From: Lunularia cruciata | Lineage: Eukaryota; Streptophyta; Marchantiopsida; Lunulariales; Lunulariaceae | Reading direction: 5' to 3' | Assembly (NCBI GenBank): GCA_948567375.1 | Contig: OX419755.1 | Span: 67,001 to 131,000, forward strand | Length of the DNA: 64,000 bases | Part shown: in pieces, positions 45,265 through 56,283 of the stretch | Position numbering within the stretch: position 1 is the first letter of the stretch | Layout: each line of letters opens with the position of its first letter | Notes under the pieces: model-generated | The model's input: only the letters and a program-made list of their open reading frames with translations | Told to the model about the DNA's origin: nothing | The model's database searches: none | Made by a program: the position numbers and the translations under genes

Positions 45265-45836
45265 CTTACTCTCTTCTACTCTGAGTTGGTGGTTATTCTT
45301 CTGATTGATTATCGGACTAACTCTCCTAACTTCCTCTTGACACACCAGTGCGTCTTTGACTTCACTTTCCTTTCCACAATCTCCCTTAGGACGACTTCTT
45401 AACAGTGATTTGAAAATTACTTGTCATCCCTTCATCTCTATCCCAAGTCTTATAGCGGCCGGCCTTCTCTGTCTTTCTTCACTTTGAGTTTCTACCAAGA
45501 AATCACACCTCTTGCATGCTCCTATCACTGTCAATTTTCTCTCATACGTATGACCGCCATTTTTGTGAGTGGTACCTTCTTGAATGTCTCACCTCAAAGG
45601 AAAGTTGTTTCACTGTCCTTGCCTTGGGTTGAGCACTCCCAAGCCAAAGTCTCCTTACTTTGGGTTCTATGCTGACATGGCAATTCTAAGTACCTTGCCT
45701 TGTGACAAAAAGTCACTTTACCTCAGGTTACAACCCAAGAAACACCTTTCTTTGCCTTCTTGTGCCATATAGGCGCAATTCAACTTCTTTTGTACACTTC
45801 TTCTTCAAAAATAAGAAAAAAAATATAGGTACCACA

Positions 45837-45854
45837 TACCCCCTCCCTCAAATG
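45837..45854 (-). promoter_or_regulatory. Polypurine tract of autonomous family A element
   Basis: Sense strand CATTTGAGGGAGGGGGTA lies directly before the 3' LTR start TGTGGTACC. It separates pol from the LTR and fixes the LTR boundary upstream of the U3 ORF. Confidence 0.85.
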
Positions 45855-46009
45855 TGAGTGTCCCCGTGAACATAGACCTTAGGTGTCTTAGAGACTTTTG
45901 AGTCTATGGTCCAATATCTCCAAACTATCCACCCGTTCACTTGAGTGGCAAATGGTTGCACTTCCAAGTCTACAAGTTGAATGGACCCATTTTCATAAAG
46001 ATGAAGAAC

Positions 46010-46900
46010 TCAATAAGACCATATCCATCTTAAATGTAGTTTGCCTGGAAAAAATATTTGGCAATTGTCATATAACAACACAAAATCTCCTTTGCAAACA
46101 GTCACATGCTTGATATGCTTATCATGCTTGACTTTCCTTTGTTCTTGTACTTCTTTTGTGGTTTGCATTGCATTGTCTCTTTTCTCTTCTAGCCCTATCA
46201 GTTGATGGATCCAAAGATTCTGACTTTCTTCTTCCGAGAATTGTTCCTCACAGAGAATCCAATATGTCAGGACTTCAAATTCAATTGGTAGTATGGGGTG
46301 CAAGCCGTATGTCAAGAAGTATGGAGTTTTCTTGGTTGTGATCTTTTTTGTCGTTCAATGTGACCACAATGCAGCTGGTAACTTTGTGTCACAGTCATAG
46401 GCATAATTGACAATCACCTTAGTCAGAATTTTGCAATGTAACCCATTTTCCTTTTCCGTTAAGCCATTTTCTTTTGGATTATAAGAAGTCATCTTTTGAT
46501 GTTTAATTTGAAAGTATTTTGTTAGTGCCTCCATCAAAAAGTTCAAAAAATGTGTCACTCTGTCACTGACCAATTCTTGAGGACATCTATATCGAGAGAT
46601 GATGTTTCAAAAGAAAAATTCCACCACTATTTTTGCATCATCTCTATGAGTTGCTTTAGCTTTGACCATCTTGGTAGCATAGTCAGAGCAAACCAAAATG
46701 TAGCATTTTCTTGTGACTCGGGTTACCGGTTGTATTGGTCCCACAAAATCAACTCCCTATTTCTCAAATGAGGCCAATGGTAAAATTGGTCTCAAAGGCC
46801 ATTGGGAAGTAATCATCAGCTTTCCCATTCTCTGACAAGCTTCACAGCTTTGGATATGGGCATGCATGTCTTTGTACATTGTATGTCATCAATACCCCAA
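46010..46900 (-). pseudogene. Family A integrase
   Basis: Zinc domain: HALGEHYALK is the His half and QSCEACQRMGK the Cys half. Core: D in GVDFVGPIQPV, D in ELVSDRVTHF and E in ENGLTEKENG. The tail includes TYGLHPILPIEFEV (46315 downward), QRKVKHDKHIKH and CKGDFVLLYD. Core pieces are open at 46355-46573 and 46010-46315, with stops and frameshifts between. Downstream is ~150 bp of UTR and the polypurine tract. Confidence 0.85.
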
Positions 46901-47690
46901 AGAAAGAATCTTCTTTACAGTATTCTTCAAGGCATAGTGTTCACCCAATGCTTTGGAGTGTAAAGACTCAATTGTGCCACTGACTTTGTATGACTCCAAG
47001 CATTGCCAAAGTACTTCATCTTTGCCTATCTTGAATAAAATGTTGTGTTTCAGCTGATATGGCCCCATTTTCTTGAGAAAGACTGCCCTCTGCTCTAGGT
47101 CCAGCCCTTCAGGACACTAGAGAGTATGCAAATAGTGATATTTGGCTGCATACCTTGTACTTTGCATTGCTATTAATTGATATAACTCTTCATGAGGGAA
47201 CCAATCGTCAATCTTCCATTCCTGGTCTTGAGTTTCCAACTTGGACAGGAAGTCCGCATTTGAACGTGAAGCTCCCTTCCTTACTTGTACAATATATGTG
47301 AATTCTTGTAACAACAAGATCCATCTTGCAATTCACCCGGACAAATCTGCCTTTTTGACCAAATGTTGCAATGCGTAATGGTCAACATAGAAGACAAACT
47401 TGTATCCCAGCAAGTAGTGGCAAAATTTCTTGCAAGCATACATCATTCCAAGTGCTTCTCTTTTAGTCATTGAATAGTTCTTTTTTGAAACTAAAAGTTG
47501 TCAATTGGCGTAATAGATGGGTTAATCTTTCTTCTTGTCACCCTTTTGATTCAAGACTACTCCAATTGCCATGGACAAAGTATCTACATATACATGAAAA
47601 GGGGCGTCCCAATTTGGGGTCCTCATAACTAGTGCTTCAACCAGTTTCTTCTTCAATACCTAGAAAGCTTCTTCTTGATTTGCTTCCCAC
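46901..47690 (-). pseudogene. Family A RNase H
   Basis: Stretches of the RT-RNase H connection are recognisable in changing frames: LVDHYALQHLV, LLQEFTYIVQVRKG and NADFLSKLE (47117-47317), the last being the conserved N-x-ADxLSR end of Ty3/gypsy RNase H. It lies between RT and integrase in the normal order. Heavily interrupted. Confidence 0.75.
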
Positions 47691-47698
47691 AAGTAGTC

Positions 47699-48600
47699 TT
47701 AGGATTTCTTCAAAAACTTTGTAAGGGGTGCAGCAAGCACCGCATAGTTTGAAACAAAGCGTCTGTAGTATCCAACATGTCCCAAGAAGGCTCGCAACTC
47801 CCAAATGTTCTTTGGAGATTCCAAAGCTGAGATTACTTTAACCTTCTTGACATCAATTTCAATACCTCGGCTTGACACCCAATGCCCCATAAGAATTCCC
47901 TCCTTCATTGCAAAGAAGCATTTCTCCGGGTGTAGTGACAAACCCGCAAAATGACACCTTTCAAAAGTTTGACAAAGGTAATCCAAATGTACATCTCTTT
48001 GCCCAAACACACAAAAATCATCAATGAAGACTTCCACAAATTTGCATAGGATATCCTTGAAGATTGAATTCACCATCCGCTGGAAAGTAGCAAGAGCATT
48101 ATACAACCCAAAAGGCATTTGATTGTAAGCAAAAGTGCTCCAATCGGTTGTGAATGTGGTTTTATCCTTGTCCTCTTCTTGAAAGAATACTTGATTGTAC
48201 CCTTAAAATCCATTGAGAAAACTATAACAAGGATGACCAGCTACTTAGTCCAAAATTGTATCGATAAAGGGCAAGGGATGATGATCATTCCTTGTGACTG
48301 CATTCAACTTACATAAATCTTGGCACACTCGGATCTTCCTCATTTTCTTCTTGTGGATAATGACAATGGGGATACCCATTCACTACTTAAGACAAGAAAA
48401 ATTATTTTGGCCTCCAAGTACTTGCAATTTCATCTTTCATCAAAAGTGAGTACTTTGGGTTCAAGCGGTATTGTCTCTGCCAAACCGGAACCATACCTTC
48501 AACCAGATCAATCCGGTGTTCTCCAAATTCTTGTGGAATACCCGGCATTTGATCAATAGACCAGGAAAATACATCTTGGAATTCTATAAATAGGGCAGTG
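47699..48600 (-). pseudogene. Family A reverse transcriptase
   Basis: The open segment 47699-48118 reads MPFGLYNALATFQRMV, then FIDDF (catalytic Asp pair at about 48022-48017), LHPEKCFFAM, and LRAFLGHVGYYRRFV. The N-terminal part (48402-48530: EHRIDLVEGMVPVWQRQYRL) belongs to the same domain; the fingers between 48119 and 48401 are broken by stops. FIDDF in place of YVDD is frequent in plant Ty3/gypsy RT. Confidence 0.9.
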
Positions 48601-49516
48601 TATCCTACCAACTCCTTCAAAGTGACTATCTTTGAAATTTTCAATTTTTTTCCTTCGATCAAGACAGCATCTTGATAGTCATTGGGGTTGATGACTCCTT
48701 CAACATGACTCACTCGGCTTAATCTGAGTCGAGTTGCCATCAAACCCCCTTCCTCCAAGTCATGTTCACCTAAGGCAAGGTCATATGGATCTTTGTCTTC
48801 TACATCCACCTCGTAACATTCCAAGTAATTGACTTGGACTTTGTCTTCGGAGTCTTCTGAAGACAAAGATGAGGTATCTTTGGATTTGTCCTCGTCCTTT
48901 GACAAACTTGTTTCCCCAAGATGGGGAACCTTTGCCCAACTCACAGACACCAGCTTCTGATCTTTGGATGAAATGTCCTTGAACTGCAGCTTTTGTTGGT
49001 GCCAATCCACCACAACTTGAGCATTATACAACCAGGGTCTTTGGATGAATAGTGGGTAAGCAGTTTTGGTCACTAGTTGCAACACAATGTAATTCAACTT
49101 GAAGGGCACCCCTCCAATGATTGTGGTAATGTTTGACAGCATACCCAATGGCCGTCTCCTGGTTTGTTCTGCAAATTTCGAGACTCGGGGTGTTGGCTCA
49201 ACGTATGATACCCCAACCAATTTGTAGTATTGTTGGTCATGATATTCACACCGGAACCCAAATCAATGGGTATCAATGTGATCATGCACCCTACAACCTC
49301 TACATCAACCTCAAGAGATCCCAAATCCTCTTGTTCAATACAATATATGGCGGGCAGGTCTTTCTTAGACATCGCCCTTACTTTCTTGAGGGCAGAATTT
49401 AGCTGCCTCTTGTACAACTTACTGTCTTCACACAATTGCTTAAATGTGATGTTTGTAGTTGTGGCTACCAAATCTGCTACAATATCATATTGGGGTACTC
49501 TCCCTAATTTCACCAT
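48601..49516 (-). pseudogene. Family A aspartic protease and linker to RT
   Basis: 49094-49516 contains IDLGSGVNIM at about 49264, the protease loop D-S-G with Ser changed to Leu plus one extra residue. A frameshift follows; 48402-49220 gives GGVPFKLNYIVLQL and IQRPWLYNAQVVVDWHQ, the usual protease end L-x-G-RPWL. Then comes an acidic Ser-rich linker (KDTSSLSSEDSEDK) before RT. Confidence 0.85.
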
Positions 49517-49662
49517 CTTTGCCTTTGGCTTTGTATTTGAAGTCTCTCCATGTTCAAATTGACTTCGGGACGCTTCATGATGGTGATGGGAGTACTAGTG
49601 GTCTTGACCCAAGGTTTCTCAGGTTGGCCCATCTTGGCTTGGATCAGTTCTTTTACTACGGA

Positions 49663-51059
49663 TCAGATGTCCGCTAGAAAAACTGGAGGCTTTGTCTTTG
49701 TCTCTTCCTCCAAACTCAGTTCTTGGGTTCTGAGTACCGCTTCCTTGAGCTCTTTCTGCAAGGCTTTAGCTTTGGCTTTTGCAAAGATCTTTTCCTCCTT
49801 GGCAAAAAGGATTGACTTTGGGCACAGCCTCTTTACCTTTTGTGAGGATGACAAGGTCGTACTTAGTTCCTCAAGATCATGCTTCTTCTTGCCGGTGCGC
49901 GTCTCAACCTTCAAAATTTTGAGGTCTGGCCATTCTCCTTCTGGGGCCGGGCTGCCTTCTTGAGGTCTCTCCTCCTCAAGTGTTATACAATTTACATTAG
50001 TATCACCCTTTGCCAAAAGCACAACATGTTCAGCCGGGGTCTGTACATATTTTATAGGCAGCTTTGGGTTGGGGATTGAGGGCATTGGTTGCCCATATGA
50101 CCCGATCCTTTGCAATTCCCACATAGAGGAACATACCCAATTTGCCGTCTTGGCTCCGGACAGTTGGGTGACCAACGTCCTATCAAGCCACAATTGTAAC
50201 ATGCTCCGGGTGCAACATTCAAAGTCAATTTTGGTTGCTCATTGGTGGTCTTTGTGGAGGAGCATTGGGGTTATACTCCCTTGGTCCGTACCTCGAACCT
50301 TGGTACGATGTGCTTGCTTGAGGTGGTACCTCTTGGGTTTGGTACACCGCCTGCTCTTCCTCTTCTTGATTCCATCCCGGAACCCAATCAATCTATTGCA
50401 CCGGAAATGCATTACGAGTATTGCATTCAGTGTTTGCATGGCCTAACTTGCCACACGTGGTGCACCATACGTTAGATCTACCAAATGATGGAGACTTCTT
50501 CTGGTCATTTTCCCAATCATCTGGATCTTAAAATCCAGAAACTCCTTTAGGAGGGTATCTAGCTTGGTATTGGCCTTATGTACACTCTTTGCTGGGGGTG
50601 TCACTAGTTTCTTACCCCCACCTCTTTGTACTCCTCTTGGCTTTGATTCTTCTTTGGATTCCAAAGAAGAACTTGAAGACGTGGAGGATTTTTCGAAGAA
50701 GGGGATGTACTATGAGAAGCTCTCCTTTGGGGCTTCTTGCCTTTCTTCTCCTGATTTCTTTGATTGCCGGTAGAGTGAGAGTGAGCCGCCTCATAGCAGG
50801 CAACATGTTTGAGTACCTTGTCCAAGGAAGTAACATTCCTCTCTCTAGCAAAGATCCAAATCTTTGGTGAAAGTCCTCCTAGGAACCAGATAATGGCTTG
50901 GGCATTAGAGTAACCCACGACACCCGATTGCTTTGGGACTCGGTTCAAAAGCACCATGAATTGCTCAGACTAGTCTCTCAACTTCTCCTTCTTGCCTCTA
51001 TCCAAATTGTTGAGCGCCTCAAAGACACTCGTATCAAAGTCAACCTCCCAAAAGCGTAC
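49663..51059 (-). pseudogene. Family A gag, capsid C-part and three zinc knuckles
   Basis: Starts abruptly at the B LTR with VDFDTSVFEALNNLDRG, then LLNRVPKQSGVVGYSNAQA and FLGGLSPKIWIFARERN (50604-50957). Three CCHC knuckles follow: CTTCGKLGHANTEC (50464-50423), CYNCGLIGRWSPNC with His changed to Arg, and CGNCKGSGHMGNQC (both within 50082-50201). A Pro/Gln-rich stretch separates the first from the pair. The C-terminal part is a charged coiled coil (KAKAKALQKELKEAVLR). The N-terminal capsid is at 8092-8573. Confidence 0.85.
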
Positions 51060-51751
51060 TGTAACACCCATTTGCGCATGTGTGTGGTATTATGATATTT
51101 AGCTTAGTATTACAAGTACTTAAGAGATATTATTTATATAGACATAAATGATGGTTCTATATAAGTCATGGTTAGCTAAATTTAGTCATAGCTAAGATAG
51201 AGGGGAATTTACTTTAGAGGAAGTAGAAAAGATTAGCACCACTATCTTGGATTTTAGTGTATTAACTTGGTATTATTCCTAAGTGTTTGGCTTTGAGGAA
51301 AGAGTTGAGAAGTCTTGGGCACGCAAGCCTTTTTGTTTTGGATTCTTCTTTAGTCTAAGGATAGCCCATGTGAAGGAATCCTTGACTTAGTGGTTGGGTC
51401 AAGATAAGACCACATGCTTAGGGGAATATGCCTATGTGAATGGATATTCCTTTCTACTTTTTGACTTTACTTGACTTTTAGTCTAGTAACTTGAGTTACT
51501 ACGGTAATTAGTAACTTTGGTACGTAACTATTTCACAAGTATATAAACAAGGGGTGAGGAGGTACTCATCATCTTTTCATTTGCAACTATCTCTCTCTCA
51601 TTGAGTTCTCTAGTGAGCAATGTCTTGAGTCTTGGAGTGTTAGCCTTGGAAGAGTATGATGGAGTTGGGGTTCCTTGCCTTCTTAGTCCATGGTGCGCTG
51701 CCATAATAGCCATCAGAGGTTCATCCTGAGTGAGAGACAGGCCGGCTCACA
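51060..51751 (+). mobile_element. 5' LTR of family B element
   Basis: 692 bp, TGTAACACCC..GGCTCACA, followed by primer site and coding region. It is nearly identical to the 3' LTR at 8574-9266, and together with the split integrase this indicates both belonged to one element. Confidence 0.9.
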
Positions 51752-51755
51752 TTTT

Positions 51756-51772
51756 TGGTTCCGTTGCCGGGA
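51756..51772 (+). promoter_or_regulatory. Primer-binding site of family B
   Basis: TGGTTCCGTTGCCGGGA, four bases after the LTR end. It is a variant of the Asp-tRNA complement TGGCGCCGTTGCCGGGGA, differing mainly at the third to fifth positions. Confidence 0.75.
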
Positions 51773-52600
51773 CCTCTCTAAAAGGCAAGATAATGTTCCG
51801 CGTTCAATTCTACATCAGACAGAAGGAGGCTATGAGAGCTCACTTGGAGAGAACATTAGGAGAGGAGAGGGCTGAACTTATGTTAGAGAACCAAGATCCA
51901 TTTGTATACCTTGTAATTCATTATGATGTCTTTGAGGTGATTTTGTACATCTTGTACAGATGAGAGGAATTGGAGAGATTGTGTGAGGTGGATTGCAGAT
52001 TTTGGGGATTAAGGTGATTTTGGGCAAAATCTCAAGTTTGAGATCTGGACTTGAAATTTCTACACATGATAGCTTGGGTTATCTTTCAGTTAGCACGCTT
52101 GAAATTCTTGTGAGAGCTACTATGCGCATTGGGCTAGAATTTTTGAAAGTTGATAGGGTATAGTGCTCATGCAACTGCATGCTCTCCGGAAAATTGTACA
52201 GAGTCCTCCATTTCTTCAATTTTCAGTGAATTGTTCTGAAAATTTCCAAGAAAATTAAGTGCATTTTATTCTACCTGCTGCCACAGAAATTAGAGAGAGA
52301 TCGTTCTTGTGCAAGGATTTATGAGTTTTTGAAGTGAGTGGGGTGGTTTTTAGACCAAATCTGAAATAAAGGTGCTGAATAGAAATGGGTCTAGGCCAAA
52401 TGGCTCGATGAAAAGATCTGAAATTTTGCAGGGAGAGACCCTAGAGTTCTAATTAAATGTGCAAAATTTCAGAGGACTGTGACATACTGGTTGGGAGATT
52501 TGAGTGACATTGTGAGGAAGGGTCAATTCTGCAGAGTGGAGATCTCATGCATGAGAAGTTTGAGATCAACAAAAAGCATGTTTAGTTTCATCTTGGGAAC
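51773..52600 (+). other. Family B leader, no gene seen
   Basis: About 0.83 kb of AT-rich leader with stops in all sense frames. A short frame to 51963 (REEAMRAHLERTLGEER-like) is Glu-rich but ends early. Nothing else stands out. Confidence 0.5.
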
Positions 52601-53074
52601 ATGGATGGTCATCAAGAGTGGAAATTGAGATTATGCAAGGTTCCCCAAGGGTTTGAGGTGATTGTAGGGGTTGATTTGAGGAAAAGAGAGTTTACAATAG
52701 AATTTGAAGAGAGTATTGAGAGGATCCAAAAACCTACACCACTTGGAGGAAAGAGTGAGTCTAAGTGCTTTCTATGTAGAGAGAAGGGACATAAGGCAAG
52801 TTCATGTCCATTGACCTTTGAGAGCAAGAGATTGAGGGAAAGGAGAGGCTTACTTGACTTGGGTTTGTATGTTGGACCTTCTTCACCAAGATTGGGAAGG
52901 AGAAGATCTAAGACCAAGGAGTTGTGTGAGGTTTGTGGAGTTGAAGGACTTCCAAAAGGACATGAGTGTAATGGAGTAAAAGCACTTTTGGAAAATTTGG
53001 TGAAGGATCTTGGAGAGAGTCTTAGTATAGCTACAGAAATACTACCATCTTCATCAGCTAGTTCTCAAGATTAG
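52601..53074 (+). CDS. Family B ORF1, zinc-knuckle protein upstream of gag
   Basis: 157 intact codons from ATG 52601 to TAG 53072-53074. It contains a perfect CCHC knuckle, CFLCREKGHKASSC (residues ~66-79), a basic patch (RLRERRG, GRRRSKTK) and a second Cys-rich motif CEVCGVEGLPKGHEC (~111-125). The N-terminal ~60 residues are of mixed composition without a family I know. A separate frame upstream of gag is known from some Tat/Ogre elements, but homology is not shown here. It is one of the few unbroken frames in the window. Nucleic-acid binding is the likely role. Confidence 0.6.
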   Translation: MDGHQEWKLRLCKVPQGFEVIVGVDLRKREFTIEFEESIERIQKPTPLGGKSESKCFLCREKGHKASSCPLTFESKRLRERRGLLDLGLYVGPSSPRLGRRRSKTKELCEVCGVEGLPKGHECNGVKALLENLVKDLGESLSIATEILPSSSASSQD

Positions 53075-53280
53075 TGATGGAGATAATCTTTCAACTTATG
53101 GATAAACTATCCATGAGAGTTAGATTAATATGCACTCTAGGATTTGATGTTGCTATAGAAATCTTGGAGCGACCTGAACCTTCTGTGTTCCCTAGAGTGG
53201 ATTATTCTCAGATGGTGTTAGTCATGTATATACTCTATTAGTAATAGAGTGAGAGAAAAGAAAGATAGTGAGGGGTTAAG

Positions 53281-54340
53281 ATGGGGAAAAATTTGGTTTT
53301 CTTTGGCAAGGATGGAGAAGATGTGGAGGCCTTTGTGAGAGACTTCAAGAGAGCTTGCATAGGAAACAATGAGAGGAGGAAGAATGAGTGGGCCTCATTG
53401 TTACCAGATTTCTTTGAGGATGCAGCACTTACATGGTATGAGTCAGAATACCAAAAGAGAGAGAGAGGAGAGATGGGGAAGAGGAGTCTTGGGAGACATT
53501 GACTTCAGCACGCATTGAGAAATTTCTTCTTGATGAGATTTATGAGAGATTGATGAGTGAGGTTACATTTCTCAAGCAAGGAGATGGAGAGAAAGCGAGA
53601 GTCTATGTGGAAAGAGTGGAAAAGTTGGAGTCCTGATTTTGCATAGTGTTGAGGAAGGTTGGGGATGATGTGGAGACTACAATGATTGGCATAGGGGCCA
53701 TGCTCACCAAGAATTTTGTGGGAGGGTGGAGACCACAAATTAGAAGCAAGGTGAGATATGAGAAACCTTCTTCCAAGGTTGAAGCTATCAAGATCGCAAT
53801 TCGTATGGAGGAGAGTTTGGAAGGGGATGAGAGTGATTTGGTGGTGAAGGAGGTTGTACATCCTCCTCAAGGCTACAAGTATGGTGGAACTTCTGATACT
53901 TTGGTGACAAGGGTTGCACCACAAGTAGTAGTTGCTCCAGTTCTTGCACCTCCACCAAAAGATCCACTCCAAACCATCACAGAACAACTTGCGGATCTCA
54001 AGATCAATGTGGTGCAACTATGGGAGAAGAGAGAGGTGGATCAGAATGTAGGGAGAGGGCCTAGGAGTTATGGAAAGTATCCATATAGAGGAGTTCAACC
54101 AGCCAAAAATTTCAATGATAGAAATTTTTTTGGTTGTGGAGGAAGAGGCCATATCCAAAGGATTGCCCAAATCCCACTTACCATGGAGGAAGGGGTTATG
54201 AGGGAGCCAATAGAGGGAAAGAGGGTGGTAGTGAAACCCAAGTGGCTTCTAATCCAAACAAAGGTAAGGGGATAGCATCCATTGATGTGGTGGAGAGCAA
54301 GATGAGAAGGGAGAGTGCTCAAACTCCAAGAGTCTTAATT
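53281..54340 (+). pseudogene. Family B gag
   Basis: Starts MGKNLVFFGKDGEDVEAFVRDFKRAC with WASLLPDFFEDAALTWYE, the capsid start. A frameshift near 53490 leads to ARIEKFLLDEIYERLMSEV and a second frame from 53646 (RSKVRYEKPSSKVEAIKIAIRMEE, LQTITEQLADLKINV). A damaged zinc knuckle is at 54123-54180: FGCGGRGH in one frame and KDCPNP in another, with the first Cys now Phe. Confidence 0.85.
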
Positions 54341-55035
54341 TGGAGCTTTTGGCACAAGAGAAGAAGAGAGCTCGTTTTGCAGAAGATGTTCACTCTTCTC
54401 AAGGATTTACTCCAAGCAAGGATACTCCTATGTCTACTAGGAGCACTTGCACCTCAACACCATCAACAACAAAGACTCCAAGGAAGAAGTTGGGGATGGA
54501 GGATTTCTTGATTTCAAAGCAACAATGGAACTACAATGTGTTGGAGGATATTGGTAGTCACAAGGCTAACATCACAGTGGGCCAATTGATTGCTTTGAAC
54601 CCTACCTTGAGAAAGGAGCTTAGAGGTGGTTTGAGTTCTACAAGGAGCAAGAAAAAGAAGAAGGCAAAACCTCCAGTATCAATGGGGGTGGTGGATGCCA
54701 AGCCAACACCATGGGAGGCTTGTGAATATGCCTCCAAGATTGATGTGAGAGTGAATGGTCACAACATCAAGGATGCATTGGTTGATGGAGGATCAACAAT
54801 GAATGCCATGTCAGAAAGGTTGATGAAGAAGTTGGGTATGATACCCTCAAGACCTTCAACATTTGTGGTGAGCATGGCAAACAAGCAACAAGTTCGACCA
54901 ATAGGGGTGATGGATAAAGTGGTAGTTTCAGTTATGGGAGTTCAAAATCTCATGACTTTCCAAGTCTTGAAGGATTCAAGCTATGACTTACTTCTTGGGA
55001 GGCCATGGTTCCGAGCAGCATGCACAACTGATTGA
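54340..55035 (+). pseudogene. Family B aspartic protease
   Basis: 231 codons uninterrupted. The catalytic loop is ALVDGGSTMNAM (Asp at 54784), the flap region SMANKQQVRPIGVM and the end DLLLGRPWFRAA. Upstream is a linker with FLISKQQWNYNVLED. This domain looks intact. It ends at a stop after CTTD, with RT continuing shortly after in a neighbouring frame, so pol as a whole is broken. Confidence 0.85.
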
Positions 55036-55050
55036 TGGCACAAAGGGTAC

Positions 55051-56283
55051 TTGAGGATTGGGCCATCAAACCATAGAGTCACAGTTCCTGTGACTAACAC
55101 CACCAACACTTCACATTCAGATACACCATCTTCTGATTATTGGGAATTAGATTCTGAAGAAGGAGCTTTAGGTGTAGACACAAGCATGGAAGAGGAGACT
55201 TCCACGGAGGAGGATGAATTTGAATCTGATTCAGATGTGTATCCTTTGTGTGCTATGGGTTTTGCACCTAAGCCAGAGGTTTTGAAGGACCCAGACAAAT
55301 CACCATTGACACTTGAGGAGGTAGAGAGAATGTTAGCTACCCTCAAGTATGGCCCAAATGTTACCAAGGAGGAGAAGGTGAGATTTGAAGAGATTTTCCG
55401 CAAGTTCATCCATGTGTTTGCTTTTAGTTACAAGGATTTGAAGGAAGCCACCTTGGAGGAGCACAAGATAGAGGTGGAATCACATGCAAGACCAATCCGC
55501 CAAAAGCAACGTTGCATTAGCCCACCAATATCTTTGGTTGTGAAGGAGGAGATTGATAAGCTCAAGGAGGTTGGATTTATCTTTGAGGTGGAGAATTCAG
55601 AATGTCTCCAATTGTCATTGTGAAGAAAAGGAATGGCAAGCTTTGGGTATGTGTGGATTACAAGAAGCTTAATGTTGTTACCAAGAAGAACTACTACCCA
55701 TTGCCATTCATTGATGAGATCTTGGAGGAGGTTGCAGGTCATGAGAGGTACAGTTTTGGAGATGGTTATAGTGGATACAACCAAATCAAGATTGCACCAG
55801 AGAATCAACAACTCACCACGTTCACCACACCTTGGGGAACTTACGCTTTCAAGGTCATGCCTTTTGGGCTTTGCAATGCTCCAGCCACATTCCAACGGTT
55901 CATGAACAAGGTATTTGAACCTTTCATTGGGAAATTTGTGAGGGACTTCATTGATGACTTTTGTGTCTATGGGAGCAAGGAGGAGCACTTTGAGCACCTA
56001 ATCAAAGTCTTGCAATGCTTGGATGAGGCAAATGCATCACTCAACCCAGAGAAGTGCATTTTTGGATGTGAAGAAGGTCTACTTTTGGGGCACATCATCT
56101 CCAAGGATGGAATAGTAGTTGATCTTGAGAAGGTGAGGAAAACCTCAGACCTTCCATTCCCTTCAAGCTTGACAAAGTTATGCCAATTCTTGGGGATGGT
56201 TGGGTACTATAGGAGGTTCATCTTCTCATTTTCCAACAAGGCTTATGCATTGACCATCTACATGAGAGAAGGGTGTAAATTAC
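55051..56283 (+). pseudogene. Family B reverse transcriptase
   Basis: 55051-55623 covers an acidic linker and the RT start (HKIEVESHARPIRQKQRCI, KEEIDKLKEVGFIFEVENSE). After a frameshift, 55602-56324 reads SPIVIVKKRNGKLWVCVDYKK as fingers, YSFGDGYSGYNQI with the first catalytic Asp (55761), VMPFGLCNAPATFQRF, FIDDF (Asp pair at 55953-55958) and FLGMVGYYRRFI. All three catalytic Asp are kept; only the frameshift near 55615 and one near 56270 break it. Confidence 0.92.

Larger units (their letters stand above)
37333..45836 (-). mobile_element. 3' LTR of autonomous family A element (copy A6), split by short element
   Basis: Ends TGTGACAACCCG (37333) and GTACCACA (45836). It is interrupted at 37587-42319 by the short family A element and its target duplication; the LTR itself is about 3,766 bp. 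A polypurine tract lies immediately outside its start (45837-45854) and pol lies beyond on the same strand, so it is a 3' LTR. It is closely similar to A1 (4438-7637), including a shared in-frame stop in the U3 ORF. Confidence 0.85.
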
